Origin: Craurococcus roseus
GTDB taxonomy: Bacteria > Pseudomonadota > Alphaproteobacteria > Acetobacterales > Acetobacteraceae
Length of the DNA stretch: 64,000 bases
Assembly (NCBI RefSeq): GCF_039523795.1
Contig: NZ_BAAAFZ010000006.1
Coordinates: 1 to 64,000 of the forward strand
Direction of reading: 5' to 3'
This document shows positions 25,625 through 34,472 of this stretch, one piece after another (within the stretch, counting starts at the first letter, position 1; the number at the start of each line of letters is the position of its first letter). The notes beneath the pieces are model-generated. The model was not told the DNA's origin and made no database searches. It was given only the letters and a program-made list of their open reading frames with translations. The position numbers were made by a program, and so were the translations under genes.

Positions 25625-26725
25625 TCAGCGCAGGGTGGCGGACAGGCGGGTGCCGGCGACCCGCACCCGCGAGTCCGGGTCCAGCACCTGCGGGCCGACC
25701 GCGACGACCCGGTCGCCGTCCGCGAGCGGGCCGCGGAGCGTCGCCGTGACCTCGCCGAGCGAGACCACCTCCACCGGCACGGCGGAGACCTTGGCGCCCT
25801 CCACGCGCCACACCATCGGGCCTCGCCCGCGGTCGTGCAGCGCGGAGAGCGGCAGGGTGGCGGCCGCCTCGCCGCCGCCATCGGCCGCGGCGAGGCGCAC
25901 CGTCCCCGTCATGCCGAGCGCGACCCAGTCGGGGGCGCCGGGCAGGGAGAAGCGGGCGGTGTAGGTGCGGAGCGCGGTTTCGGCCTGCGGCGCCAGCTCG
26001 CGCAGCCGCGCTGGGAGCACCTCGTTGGGGCGGGCCCAAAAGGCGGCTTCGGCGCGCCCCCCGGCGGCCTCGGCCATCGCCGCTTCCGGCACCTGCACGA
26101 CCAATTCCCGTTCTTCCGGGTTGGCGACGCGGAGCACGGCTTGGCCTTCCGCCACGACCTGCCCGGCTTCGGCGAGCAGGGCCGTCACCACGCCGTCCGT
26201 CGGCGCGCGCAGGACCGCGTAGTCCAGGCGGCGCTTGGCCAGATCGAGTTGCGCGCGGGCGGAGGCCGCGCGCTCGGCGGCGCTGCGGGCGGCGGCGACG
26301 CGCTGGTCGTCAAAGGCGGCCGAGACGTGGCCGGCGGCGAGCAGGGTCCGCGAACGGGCGGCGTCCGCCGCCGCTTGGCGCGATTGCGCTTCGGCCGCCG
26401 ACAGGTCGGCCTCGGCGGCGCGTACCGACAAGGCCAGGTCGGCGGGGTCGAGGCGGGCGAGTTCCTGCCCGGCCGTGACGCGGCCGCCGACCTCCACCAG
26501 CCGCGCGGCGATCCTGCCGCCGACGCGGAAGCCGATGTCGGCCTCCCGCCGCGCCCGGACGAAGCCGGTGTAGGCCTGGGCGGCGCCGGCCGGGGCGAGC
26601 CGGACCTCGGCCACCTGCACGGGCTTGGGCGCTTCGGCTTGCGGCGTCGGGGTGCCTTCGGCCTTGCACCCGGCGAGGGCGGCGGACGCGAGGGCGGCGA
26701 GGGCTAGGTGCTGGACGGGACGCAT
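25625..26725 (-). CDS. RND periplasmic adaptor (membrane fusion protein), lipoprotein
   Basis: 366 aa from the ATG at 26725. Signal peptide with lipobox LAGC (Cys20). The barrel-sandwich half motif is FVRARREADIGFRVGGRI, followed by a helical hairpin (about 100-165, Ala/Arg/Gln-rich) and the second half motif LDYAVLRAPTDGVVTALLAEAGQVV. The C-terminal beta barrel ends GDRVVAVGPQVLDPDSRVRV. It bridges the inner-membrane RND pump and an outer-membrane channel. It lies between tetR and the pump gene in one operon. A palindromic operator sits directly upstream. Confidence 0.93.
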   Translation of the reverse strand: MRPVQHLALAALASAALAGCKAEGTPTPQAEAPKPVQVAEVRLAPAGAAQAYTGFVRARREADIGFRVGGRIAARLVEVGGRVTAGQELARLDPADLALSVRAAEADLSAAEAQSRQAAADAARSRTLLAAGHVSAAFDDQRVAAARSAAERAASARAQLDLAKRRLDYAVLRAPTDGVVTALLAEAGQVVAEGQAVLRVANPEERELVVQVPEAAMAEAAGGRAEAAFWARPNEVLPARLRELAPQAETALRTYTARFSLPGAPDWVALGMTGTVRLAAADGGGEAAATLPLSALHDRGRGPMVWRVEGAKVSAVPVEVVSLGEVTATLRGPLADGDRVVAVGPQVLDPDSRVRVAGTRLSATLR

Positions 26726-26764
26726 GGCGCTCTCCGGCATGGGCCTGAGCGCAGATTAGCTAAT

Positions 26765-26785
26765 GACTGATGATTGTCAATAGTC
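26765..26785. promoter_or_regulatory. Probable TetR operator between tetR and adaptor gene
   Basis: A 21-base imperfect palindrome with perfect half sites GACTNNTGA and TCANNAGTC around a 3-base centre, in a conspicuously AT-rich patch. It lies 40 bases ahead of the adaptor ATG and just past the tetR stop. A second palindrome, TTAGCTAA, is at 26756-26763. Confidence 0.55.
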
Positions 26786-26791
26786 GTCACA

Positions 26792-27418
26792 TCAGGAAGC
26801 ATCGGGCCGGAGGGCGCGGAGGACGAACGCCGTCATCTGCTCCGCCTGCGCCGCCATCTCCGCCTCCGGCATCAGCCGGGACATGCACTCCTCGACCAGC
26901 ACCGGGTGGTTGAAGGCCAGCACCGCCTGCTTGACCGTGCGCGCGGTTTGTTCCGGGTCCAGCTTGGCGAAGTCGCCGGCCGCCATGCCGTCCATCAGCA
27001 CGTGCCGGATCGCCCCTTGGACGCTGTGGATGAAGCGTTCGATCACGCCCCAGTGCTCGGCCATGGCGGCGGTGACCATGTCGTGCATGCGCTTTTCGCT
27101 GAAGAACAGGGCCACGTGTTGGGTGTGGATGTGCCGGAGCAGGGCGGCCAAGCGCTCCGGCGCCGGTTCCGGGCCGCGCGCGATGGCCCAGGCGGCGTCC
27201 ACCAGCCCTCCCAGCAGGCGTTCCGCTATGGCCTCGTTGATGGCGCTCTTGGAGGGGAAGAAGCGGTAGACGTTGGCCGGCGACATGCCGAGTTCGCGGG
27301 CGATGTCGGCCACTGCGGTTTTCTGGTAGCCCATGGTCCGGAACAGCCGCTCGGCCGTTTCCTCGATGCGGGCTCGGGTGGCTTCGGCGCGGTTCTTCGG
27401 GCTGGTCGTGGCCGACAT
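26792..27418 (-). CDS. TetR family repressor of the RND operon
   Basis: 208 aa from the ATG at 27418. N-terminal helix-turn-helix: ARIEETAERLFRTMGYQKTA, DIARELGMSPANVYRFFPSK (the usual recognition-helix Tyr replaced in position but the fold is clear). The C-terminal ligand domain carries HTQHVALFFSEKRMHDMVT and ends in a long helix. It belongs to the TetR_C_7/AefR-like branch. Likely represses the adaptor and pump genes downstream and responds to a pump substrate. About 30 bases upstream of it the sequence also has related half sites (GTCTGACG / CGTCACAGAC), possibly for autoregulation. Confidence 0.9.
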   Translation of the reverse strand: MSATTSPKNRAEATRARIEETAERLFRTMGYQKTAVADIARELGMSPANVYRFFPSKSAINEAIAERLLGGLVDAAWAIARGPEPAPERLAALLRHIHTQHVALFFSEKRMHDMVTAAMAEHWGVIERFIHSVQGAIRHVLMDGMAAGDFAKLDPEQTARTVKQAVLAFNHPVLVEECMSRLMPEAEMAAQAEQMTAFVLRALRPDAS

Positions 27419-27519
27419 GGTCTGACGGTTTTCCTCAATCGTCACAGACTGCACCGGTGAATCGCTTCGTGGAAGCTCGAGGCGCGGCATGAGACCGCAA
27501 CGCCGGCGGCGGGCGGTCG

Positions 27520-28777
27520 TCACCCGCGCCCGCCGGCCAGCCGCGCCGCCGCCGGGCTGCGGCCGAGGCGCAGCATCGCCACGCAGCCCAGCGCCGGGCC
27601 GATCGCCAGCGCGGCGAAGGCCCCGCCCCAGCCCAGGCGGGCCACCAGCACGGGCATCAGGTGGATCGTTACCAGCGTCAACGCGAAGCCGAGGCAGGTC
27701 TGCACCGTGAGCATGGTGCCGGTCAGGCCGGGTTCGGAAAGCTCCGCCACGCTCGCGGAGAACTGCGCGGAGTCGGCGACGGCCGCCGCGCCCCAAACCA
27801 AGCAGAGCCCGACCGTGAGCGACGGGTGCGAGCCGAAGGCCGGCCCGGCGAGCAGGCAGCAGGCGCCGGAGGTCGCCATGGCCCACACCGTCACCCGCAC
27901 CCTCCCCACCCGGTCCGCCAGCAGCCCGGCCGCGACGCAACCGACCGCGCCCGCCGCGATCACGGCGAAGGCGGCCAGCGCCGCCACGCCCGCCGCGGCA
28001 CCGCCTCCCGCGTCGCCGCCGGCACCCNCCGCCGCCAGCTTCGCCGCCACGCCCGGCGGCGAAGCTGGCGGCGAGGTAGGGCCCGACCCAGGCCCACAGG
28101 GCGTACAGCTCCCACATGTGCCCGAGGTAGCCGAGGGTCGCCAACCGCGTGCCGCGGTTGCGCCACAGCCGCAGCGCGTCGCCGGGCCGGAAGCCGAACG
28201 GGGCGGGCGCGTGGCGCGGGCCGAGTTCGGCCAGCCCGACCAGCGCCGCCCCGGCGACGGCCGCGAGCGAGGCCGCGCCCACCGTCAGCCGCCAGTCCAG
28301 CCCGCCCAGGGCGTTGACCAGGTGCGGCGAGGCCGAGCCCAAGGTGAGCCCGCCCACCAGCAGGGCCACCACCAAGCCCGTGTCGCCGCGGTCGGCCCAG
28401 CCGGCCGCCAGCTTCATCCCCACCGGGTAGACTCCCGCCAGCGCCGCCCCCGTGGCGAAGCGCGCCGCGATGGCGGCGTCGGCGCCCGCCGGCACCGCCA
28501 GCATCGCGGCGTTCGCGGCCGCGCCGAGCAGCGCGGCGGCGGCGAGCACCCGCCTCGGGTCGTAGCGGTCGGGCAGGGACAGGGCGGCGCTGAACAGCGT
28601 GCCGGCCACGAAGCCCGCCTGAACGGCCCCCGTCAGCAACGATTGGAAGCCGGCGCCGGCCGCCGCCGCGGCTTCCCGCGCCATCCCGGGACCGGCGGCG
28701 GTGCCCGAGAACCACAACGACAACGCCAGCACCTGCGCGGCGATGATCAGGGCCAGGTTGGCGGCCTTGCCGGCCAA
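27520..28777 (-). CDS. MFS transporter, disrupted by a 24-base inverted duplication and frameshift
   Basis: Starts at a TTG (28777) with GGAGGACGCG upstream; the frame begins MAGKAANLALIIAAQVLALS. Helices and MFS signatures are normal up to WELYALWAWVGPYLAASFAA. There an extra Gly/Arg-rich stretch and one N break the frame. In another frame the protein continues with AAAGVAALAAFAVIAAG, LLADRVGRVRV and further helices to the stop at 27520. Joined, it is a 12-helix major facilitator of about 410 aa. The broken part is a perfect inverted copy of the preceding coding sequence, so either the gene is truly inactivated or the assembly is wrong. The substrate is unknown. Confidence 0.8.
28028..28028. 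other. Single ambiguous base (N) at the MFS frame break
   Basis: One N directly beside the inverted repeat 28030-28073, at the point where the reading frame changes. Confidence 0.9.
28030..28073. repeat. Perfect 19 bp inverted repeat inside the MFS gene
   Basis: Left arm 28030-28048 and right arm 28055-28073 are exact reverse complements around the 6-base loop ACGCCC. One arm encodes the native AASFAA segment. The other adds foreign codons and precedes the frame break. Confidence 0.9.
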
Positions 28778-28866
28778 ATCGCGTCCTCCGTTCCGTGCCC
28801 CGGGCGGGAATCGGGCCTCCCGCGCCGGGGCCGCCGAGGCGCCGCGGGCCGGCCCCGCGGTCCGGC

Positions 28867-30510
28867 CTAGGCCAGTTCGAGTTCCCGGTACCCCTTCGCC
28901 GCCACCTCGTCGCACCACGCGCGGTACGCGGGCGCGCTCCCGCTGTAGCGCGCGACGATGCGGGTCTGCTTGCCTTCCACGTTGGTGTTGACGCCGGTGA
29001 ACCAGGAATCGACCTCGTTGGACAGGAGGCCCGAGCCCACCGCCTTGACGTGGTCGGTCCAGGCCGCGACCGCCTCCGGCCGGGCGTCGACGCGGGTGAG
29101 GCCCCGCTCCCACATGTGGCGGAGCAGGCCCGTCACCCAGTCGACGTTGTACTCGATGCTGCGCGGGATGTTGCCGAGGGCGGTGTGCGGCCCCATCAGC
29201 ATCAGCATGTTGGGGAAGCCTTCGACCAGGACGCCCATGAAGGTCTGCGGCCCGCCCGCCCACCGGTCCTTCAGCCGCTGCCCGCCCGCGCCCCTGATGT
29301 CGATGCGGTCGAAGCTGCCGGTGATGGCGTCGAACCCCGTCGCGTAGACGATCATGTCGAATTCGTGCTCGGCGTCGGTGGTCCGGATGCCTTGCGGCGT
29401 GATGCGCTCGATCGGCGTTTCCCGGAGGTCCACCAGCCGGACGTTGGGCTGGTTGTAGACCTCGTAGTACCGCGTCTCCAGCGGCACGCGGCGGGTGCCG
29501 AAGCCGTGGTTCTTCGGGATCAGCTTCTCGGCCACCGCGGGGTCCTTCACCCGTTGGCGGATCTTGCGCGCGACGAATTCGGTGATGGCCGCGTTCGCCT
29601 CCCGGTCGGTGAGGACGTCGCGGAAGTTGCCTTGCCAGATGCCGAAGCCGGGCGAGGCGTACAGCTCCTCGAAGAACGCTTCGCGCTCCTCCGGCGTCAC
29701 CTCGAAGGCGCCGCGCGGGTCGGGCGTGTGCAGGAAGCAGGCGAAGGACTCGCGGCAGCGCGCGAAGATCCCCGGGTAGCCGGCCTTGATCCGGCGCTGC
29801 TCCTCTTCGGTGATCGGGCGGTTGTGCAGCGGCGCGCACCAGTTCGGCGTGCGCTGGAACACGGTCAGGTGCGCGGCGGTCTTGGCCACCTCCTGGATGG
29901 TCTGCACGCCGGTGGCGCCGGTGCCGATCACCGCCACGCGCTTGCCCGCGAAGCTCACCGGATGGTGCGGCCAATGGTAGGTGTGGAAGGCCTCGCCCCG
30001 GAAGGTCTCGACCCCTTCGATGCGCGGCAGGGTCGGCGCCGAAAGCGGGCCGACGGCGGTGATCAGGAAGCGCGCGGTGTGGCGGCTGCCGTCTTCCAGC
30101 GCCACGTCCCAGCCCCGGAAGTCCTCCCGCCAGTGGGCGGCGGCCACCCGGCTGCCGAAGCGGATGTCGCGGCGCAGGTCGAACTTGTCGGCGACGTGGT
30201 TGAGGTAGCGCAGCGTCTCGGGCTGGGGCGCGAAGTGCTCGGACCAACTCCACTCCTCCAGCAACTCCTGCGAGAAGGAGTAGCCGTAGGAGTAGCTTTC
30301 CGAGTCGAAGCGCGCCCCGGGGTAGCGGTTCCAGTACCAAGTGCCGCCGACGCCGGAGCCGGCCTCGAACACGCGCACCCGCAGGCCGAGTCCGCGCAGG
30401 CGGTGGAGCTGGTACAGGCCCGACATGCCGGCGCCGATGATGATGGCGTCGTGGTCCAAGGCCGGCGCCGCGTCCGCCGCGGCTGCCCCCATCTCGCGCG
30501 AGGTGGCCAT
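28867..30510 (-). CDS. Baeyer-Villiger-type flavin monooxygenase
   Basis: 547 aa from the ATG at 30510 (MATSREMGAAAADAAP). FAD motif IIGAGMSGLYQLHRL, the GGTWYWNRYPGARFD block typical of cyclohexanone-monooxygenase relatives, the fingerprint FRGEAFHTYHWP, the NADPH motif VIGTGATGVQTIQ, and ATGFDAITG. The C-terminal GANVPGK-like region reads WFTGVNTNVEGK. This type I enzyme inserts oxygen into ketones to give esters or lactones using FAD and NADPH. It is divergent from the PLP-enzyme gene and followed by the MFS gene, which might move a substrate or product. Confidence 0.94.
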   Translation of the reverse strand: MATSREMGAAAADAAPALDHDAIIIGAGMSGLYQLHRLRGLGLRVRVFEAGSGVGGTWYWNRYPGARFDSESYSYGYSFSQELLEEWSWSEHFAPQPETLRYLNHVADKFDLRRDIRFGSRVAAAHWREDFRGWDVALEDGSRHTARFLITAVGPLSAPTLPRIEGVETFRGEAFHTYHWPHHPVSFAGKRVAVIGTGATGVQTIQEVAKTAAHLTVFQRTPNWCAPLHNRPITEEEQRRIKAGYPGIFARCRESFACFLHTPDPRGAFEVTPEEREAFFEELYASPGFGIWQGNFRDVLTDREANAAITEFVARKIRQRVKDPAVAEKLIPKNHGFGTRRVPLETRYYEVYNQPNVRLVDLRETPIERITPQGIRTTDAEHEFDMIVYATGFDAITGSFDRIDIRGAGGQRLKDRWAGGPQTFMGVLVEGFPNMLMLMGPHTALGNIPRSIEYNVDWVTGLLRHMWERGLTRVDARPEAVAAWTDHVKAVGSGLLSNEVDSWFTGVNTNVEGKQTRIVARYSGSAPAYRAWCDEVAAKGYRELELA

Positions 30511-30686
30511 CCGTCGTTCCTCCCGCATCCGGCGCCGGAGAAGATTGCGCCGTCCGTGCCGTCCATCCCATAGCGGCGGCCGGGCGGGCGGGATACGGGT
30601 CCGATGACTCCCCGGGAAATCGCGTCCGCCAGCGCCCGCGGGTATCGTGCCCGCCGCCTGACCAGACCCACGAGAGGACGACGCCC

Positions 30687-31703
30687 ATGAACCTGGCCCG
30701 CTTCCCGCGCATCCGCCTCGGCCACGGCCCGACGCCGCTGGAGCCGATGGAGAACCTGACCAAGCGCCTCGGCGGGCCGCGGCTCTGGATCAAGCGCGAC
30801 GACTGCACCGGCCTGTCCACCGGCGGCAACAAGACGCGCAAGCTGGAGTACCTGATGGCCGACGCGCGGGCGCAGGGCGCGGACACCGTCATCACCCAGG
30901 GCGCGACCCAATCCAACCACGCGCGGCAGACGGCGGCGGCTTGCGCCAAGCTCGGCTTCCGCTGCCACATCCTGCTGGAAGACCGCACCGGCTACACCGA
31001 CGACGCCTACCGCATGTCCGGCAACGTGCTGCTGGACAAGCTGCACGGCGCCAGCGTGGAGCGGCGTCCCGGCGGCGCCGACATGCAGGCGGAGATGGAG
31101 GCGGTCGCGGAGCGGATGCGCGGGGAGGGCAAGCGCCCCTACGTCATCCCGGGCGGCGGCTCCAACCCCATCGGCGCGCTGGGCTACGTGACGGCGGCGC
31201 TGGAGTTGGTGAACCAAGCGGCGGAGATGGGCCTCAAGATAGACCACCTCGTCCACGCCACCGGCAGCGCCGGCACGCAGGCGGGGCTGGTGGCCGGCTT
31301 GGTCGGGCTGAACAGCGGCATCCCCGTGCTCGGCATCGGCGTGCGCGCGCCGCGGGAGAAGCAGGAGGCGAACGTGCTGGCGCTGGCGCAACGCACCGCC
31401 GATCACCTCGGGCTGCCTCCCGGCACGGTGCGGGCGGAGCACGTGGTGGCCAATTGCGACTACGTCGGCCAGGGCTACGGCATCCCGACGCGGGGCATGG
31501 TGGACGCGGTGCGGCTGGTGGCCGAGACGGAGGGCGTGCTGCTCGACCCGGTGTACTCTGGCAAGGGCATGGCGGGGCTGATCGACCTCGTGCGGAAAGG
31601 CTCCTTCCCGGAGGATTCGAGCGTCGTGTTCCTGCACACCGGCGGCGCGGTCGGCCTGTTCGGCTACCCGGACGCCTTCGACTTGCCCGCCGAAGCGGCG
31701 TGA
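30687..31703 (+). CDS. PLP-dependent L-cysteate sulfo-lyase / D-cysteine desulfhydrase family
   Basis: 338 aa fold-type II PLP enzyme. Lys49 in STGGNKTRKLEYL binds PLP, the phosphate loop is HATGSAGTQAGL, and the substrate loop reads TQGATQSNHARQTA. The family includes D-cysteine desulfhydrase (DcyD: D-cysteine to pyruvate, sulfide, ammonia) and CuyA (L-cysteate to pyruvate, sulfite, ammonia). The stop overlaps the start of a YeiH-type anion exporter (GTGA). An exporter is needed to remove sulfite but not sulfide, so CuyA is my preferred reading. Sequence alone, as seen here, does not decide it. Good ribosome site GAGAGGACG before the ATG. Confidence 0.85.
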   Translation: MNLARFPRIRLGHGPTPLEPMENLTKRLGGPRLWIKRDDCTGLSTGGNKTRKLEYLMADARAQGADTVITQGATQSNHARQTAAACAKLGFRCHILLEDRTGYTDDAYRMSGNVLLDKLHGASVERRPGGADMQAEMEAVAERMRGEGKRPYVIPGGGSNPIGALGYVTAALELVNQAAEMGLKIDHLVHATGSAGTQAGLVAGLVGLNSGIPVLGIGVRAPREKQEANVLALAQRTADHLGLPPGTVRAEHVVANCDYVGQGYGIPTRGMVDAVRLVAETEGVLLDPVYSGKGMAGLIDLVRKGSFPEDSSVVFLHTGGAVGLFGYPDAFDLPAEAA

Positions 31704-32746
31704 CGCTGGAGGCCGCGCGCCGCGTCGCGCCCGGCCTGCTGCTCGCGGCCGCGGTCGCCGCGGCCTCCCTGGCCTTGGCGCCGGCTTCCGGTGCGCTGGT
31801 GCGCGCGGCCTTCGGCCCGCAGGCGCCGGCGGTGCCGGCGATGGTGCTCGCCCTCGTGCTCGGCATGGCTTTGGGCAGGGTCGCGGCGCGGCCGGCCTTC
31901 GCGGAGGGGCTCGGCTTCTGCGCCAAGCGCCTGCTGCGCGTCGCCGTGGCGCTGCTGGGGCTGCGCATCGCGGTCGGCGACGTCTTCGCGCTCGGCGCCG
32001 GCACGGCCTTGCTGGTCGTGGCGGCGATGGCGGGGACGCTCGCCTTCGCGGTCTGGATGGGGCGCCGGCTGGGGCAGGAGGCCGGCGCGGGCGCGCTCGC
32101 CGGCGCCGCGACCGCCATTTGCGGCGCCTCGGCCACCCTGGCCGCGGCGGCCGCGCTGCCGGCCTGGCGGGACAAGGGGCGGGACGTCGCGTTCACGGTG
32201 GTCGCGGCGAACGCCGCCTCCACGCTCGCCATGCTGGCCTACCCGCCGGTCGCGGCGGCCCTCGGCTTCGACGCGCGGGAGACGGGCGTGCTGCTGGGGG
32301 CGACCATCCACGACATGGCGCAGGTGGTCGGCGCGGCCTACGCGGTGTCGCCGGGGGCGGGCGACGCGGCGGTGGTGGTGAAGCTGTTCCGCGTGCTCCT
32401 GCTGCTGCCGGCGGTGCTGGCGCTGGGGTGGTGGTTCGCGGCGCGCGGGCCGGCGACGGGCGGGGCGCCCACGCCGGCCGTGCCGGGCTTCGCGGTCGGC
32501 TTCCTGCTGCTCTGCGCCCTGAACTCGGTCCTGCCCGCCACGGGCGCGGTCGGCGCGGCCTGGGTGCCGCTGCGCGCGGCGCTGGTCGAAGCCTCCTCGC
32601 TCGGCCTGCTGGTCGCCATCGCGGCGCTCGGGCTGGGCACGTCGGTGCGCGCCGTCCTCGGCGTGGGCTGGCGGCACTTGGCCGTGTTCGGCGGCGCGAG
32701 CTTGGCGCTGTTGGTCTTCGTCGCCGGCGCGCTGGCGCTGGGTTGA
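31700..32746 (+). CDS. YeiH/UPF0324 putative sulfate/sulfite exporter family
   Basis: 348 aa from a GTG at 31700 that overlaps the upstream stop (GTGA). About ten hydrophobic helices. Family blocks are visible: ALVLGMALGRVA, GFCAKRLLRVAVALLGLRI, GAATAICGASATLAA, GVLLGATIHDMAQVVGAA and LGLGTSVRAVLG. These belong to the PSE family (TC 2.A.98), where Cys and taurine sulfonate metabolism neighbours have suggested sulfite or sulfate export. The tight coupling to the PLP lyase supports a two-gene sulfonate dissimilation module: cleave, then expel sulfite. Confidence 0.88.
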   Translation: MTLEAARRVAPGLLLAAAVAAASLALAPASGALVRAAFGPQAPAVPAMVLALVLGMALGRVAARPAFAEGLGFCAKRLLRVAVALLGLRIAVGDVFALGAGTALLVVAAMAGTLAFAVWMGRRLGQEAGAGALAGAATAICGASATLAAAAALPAWRDKGRDVAFTVVAANAASTLAMLAYPPVAAALGFDARETGVLLGATIHDMAQVVGAAYAVSPGAGDAAVVVKLFRVLLLLPAVLALGWWFAARGPATGGAPTPAVPGFAVGFLLLCALNSVLPATGAVGAAWVPLRAALVEASSLGLLVAIAALGLGTSVRAVLGVGWRHLAVFGGASLALLVFVAGALALG

Positions 32747-32777
32747 GCGTCGTCCGGGCGGGGTAGGCGCCGCGGTC

Positions 32778-33269
32778 CTAGAAGATGCCCATCGCCATCC
32801 CGGCCGCGAGCGTCGCCCCGAGTTCTTCGCAGCGGGCCAAGTCGCCGGCGCCGATCGTCTTGGTCGCCAGGATGGCCTCGGGCGTTTGGGCGTGGGTGCA
32901 GACGATGAGCGGCCCGGCGACGGCGCGCAGCCGCCAGCCGGTGCAAATGCGCTCGATCTGGCGCGCGGCGTTGCGGCCGTCGCTGCCGGCGCAGACCATC
33001 GCGGCGTAGGGCCGGCCTTCGATGCGGCCCAGCGCCGCGTAGTAGGTGCGGTCGAAGAAGTCCTTCATCAGCCCGGACACGGCCGCGAGGTTCTCGGGCG
33101 TGGCGAAGACGTAGCCGTCGGCCGAGAGCACGTCCGCGGGCCCGGCGTCCGTGGCGTGCAGCAGGCGCACCCCGACCTCCGGCTCGGCTTCCGCCGCCCG
33201 CGCCGCCGCCGAAGCCATCTGGCGCGTGCCGCCGGTCATGGAATGGAAGACGACCAGCAGCGTCCTCAT
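32778..33269 (-). CDS. Flavodoxin-fold FMN reductase-like protein
   Basis: 163 aa, ATG at 33269. The N-terminal strand and phosphate loop VVFHSMTGGTRQMA resemble the FMN-binding loop of flavodoxins and NADPH-dependent FMN reductases. The FATPENLAAVSGLMKDFFDR segment is typical of the WrbA/flavodoxin_2 type families. It may reduce quinones, or supply reduced flavin to flavoenzymes. No partner is seen in the adjoining genes; it is convergent with the exporter gene. Confidence 0.82.
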   Translation of the reverse strand: MRTLLVVFHSMTGGTRQMASAAARAAEAEPEVGVRLLHATDAGPADVLSADGYVFATPENLAAVSGLMKDFFDRTYYAALGRIEGRPYAAMVCAGSDGRNAARQIERICTGWRLRAVAGPLIVCTHAQTPEAILATKTIGAGDLARCEELGATLAAGMAMGIF

Positions 33270-33316
33270 GGGCGTGTACCCGGCGGCGACGGCTCACGGC
33301 CTCCGGCGGAGGACCG

Positions 33317-34453
33317 TCACGCCAAGCCTTGCCCCCGGAGGGCCGCGCCGAGCGCGTCCGCCACCCGGTCCATGTCCGAGTCGGAGAGCGTCGGGTAGCT
33401 GGGCAGCGACAGGCCGCGGGCGGCGATGTCTTCCGCGACGGGGAAGCGCTCGCCCTTGGCGTACATCGGCATCTCGTGGGCGCAGAAGAAGACGGGGCGC
33501 GTGTCCACGCCGCGGGCCGCCATCTCCTTCTGGACCGCGTCGCGGTCGGCGCCCGGCGGCAGCAGGACGCTGACCAGCCAGTGCGAGCTTTCGACGCCGT
33601 CCATCGGCCGCTGGAACGCGACGGGCAGGCCGCGGAGCAGCGCCTCGTACCGGGCGGCGAGGGCGCGCTTGCGGGCCAGGATGGCGTCCAGCCGCTCTAT
33701 CTGCGCGAGGCCGATCGCGGCGACGATGTTGGTCATCCGGTAGTTGAAGCCGAGCACCTCGTGCCAGTAGCGGCGCGTCGGGGACTGGCCCTGGCCGCGG
33801 ACGATGCGCATCCGCTCCGCCAGCGCCCCGTCCCGGCTGATGACCATGCCGCCTTCGCCGGTGGTGATGGTCTTGTTGCCGAAGAAGCTGAAGGTGCCGA
33901 CGTCGCCGAAGGTGCCCACGTGCCGGCCGTCGAGCGTGGTGCCGAACGCCTCGGCGCAATCCTCCACCACGCCGAGGCCGCGCTCCTTCGCCAAGGCCCC
34001 GAGCGCCCGCATGTCGCAGGCGGCGCCGTAGAGGTGGACGGGGAGGATGGCCTTGGTCCGAGGCGTGATCCGGGCCGCGGCGTCGGCGGGGTCGAGCAGC
34101 CAATCGCCCTCGCGGCAGTCGGCGAAGACCGGCGTGGCGCCGCACTGCGCGATGGTGTTGACGGAGGCGATGTAGGTGAAGGTCGGGACGATCACCTCGT
34201 CGCCCGGGCCGACGCCGAGGCAGTGCAGCGCGAGGTGGAGCGCCACGGTGCCGTTGCACAGGCCGGTCGCGTGTTCGGCGCCGGTGGCGGCGCGGACGGC
34301 GCCTTCGAACCGCTCGATGAAGCCGCCGAGCGAGGAGATCCAAGTGGTGTCCAGGCATTCGAGCACGTAGCGCCGCTCGTTGCCCGACAGGTCCGGTCGG
34401 TACACGGGTATGTTCGGCAGGGGGCCGGGGGCCGCGGCGCGGAGCGGTGTCAT
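33317..34453 (-). CDS. DegT/DnrJ/EryC1/StrS sugar aminotransferase
   Basis: 378 aa from the ATG at 34453. PLP enzyme with Lys194 in SFFGNKTITTGEGG, the Asp-containing VVEDCAEAFG pocket, and the N-terminal CLDTTWISSLG loop typical of perosamine-synthase-like enzymes. It transfers an amino group (usually from glutamate) to a keto sugar nucleotide. It is the last gene in the glycan operon, 19 bases after a glycosyltransferase. With the NeuD-like acetyltransferase it suggests an N-acylated 4-amino sugar. The required 4,6-dehydratase is not in the window. Confidence 0.92.
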   Translation of the reverse strand: MTPLRAAAPGPLPNIPVYRPDLSGNERRYVLECLDTTWISSLGGFIERFEGAVRAATGAEHATGLCNGTVALHLALHCLGVGPGDEVIVPTFTYIASVNTIAQCGATPVFADCREGDWLLDPADAAARITPRTKAILPVHLYGAACDMRALGALAKERGLGVVEDCAEAFGTTLDGRHVGTFGDVGTFSFFGNKTITTGEGGMVISRDGALAERMRIVRGQGQSPTRRYWHEVLGFNYRMTNIVAAIGLAQIERLDAILARKRALAARYEALLRGLPVAFQRPMDGVESSHWLVSVLLPPGADRDAVQKEMAARGVDTRPVFFCAHEMPMYAKGERFPVAEDIAARGLSLPSYPTLSDSDMDRVADALGAALRGQGLA

Positions 34454-34472
34454 GGGTGCCTTCTTTCCGCCC

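Noticed and set aside
26792..30988. A single 1398-codon minus-strand reading frame across tetR, MFS and monooxygenase genes
   Set aside because: It joins in-frame parts of tetR and MFS with antisense or out-of-frame DNA. Real starts, stops and families split it.
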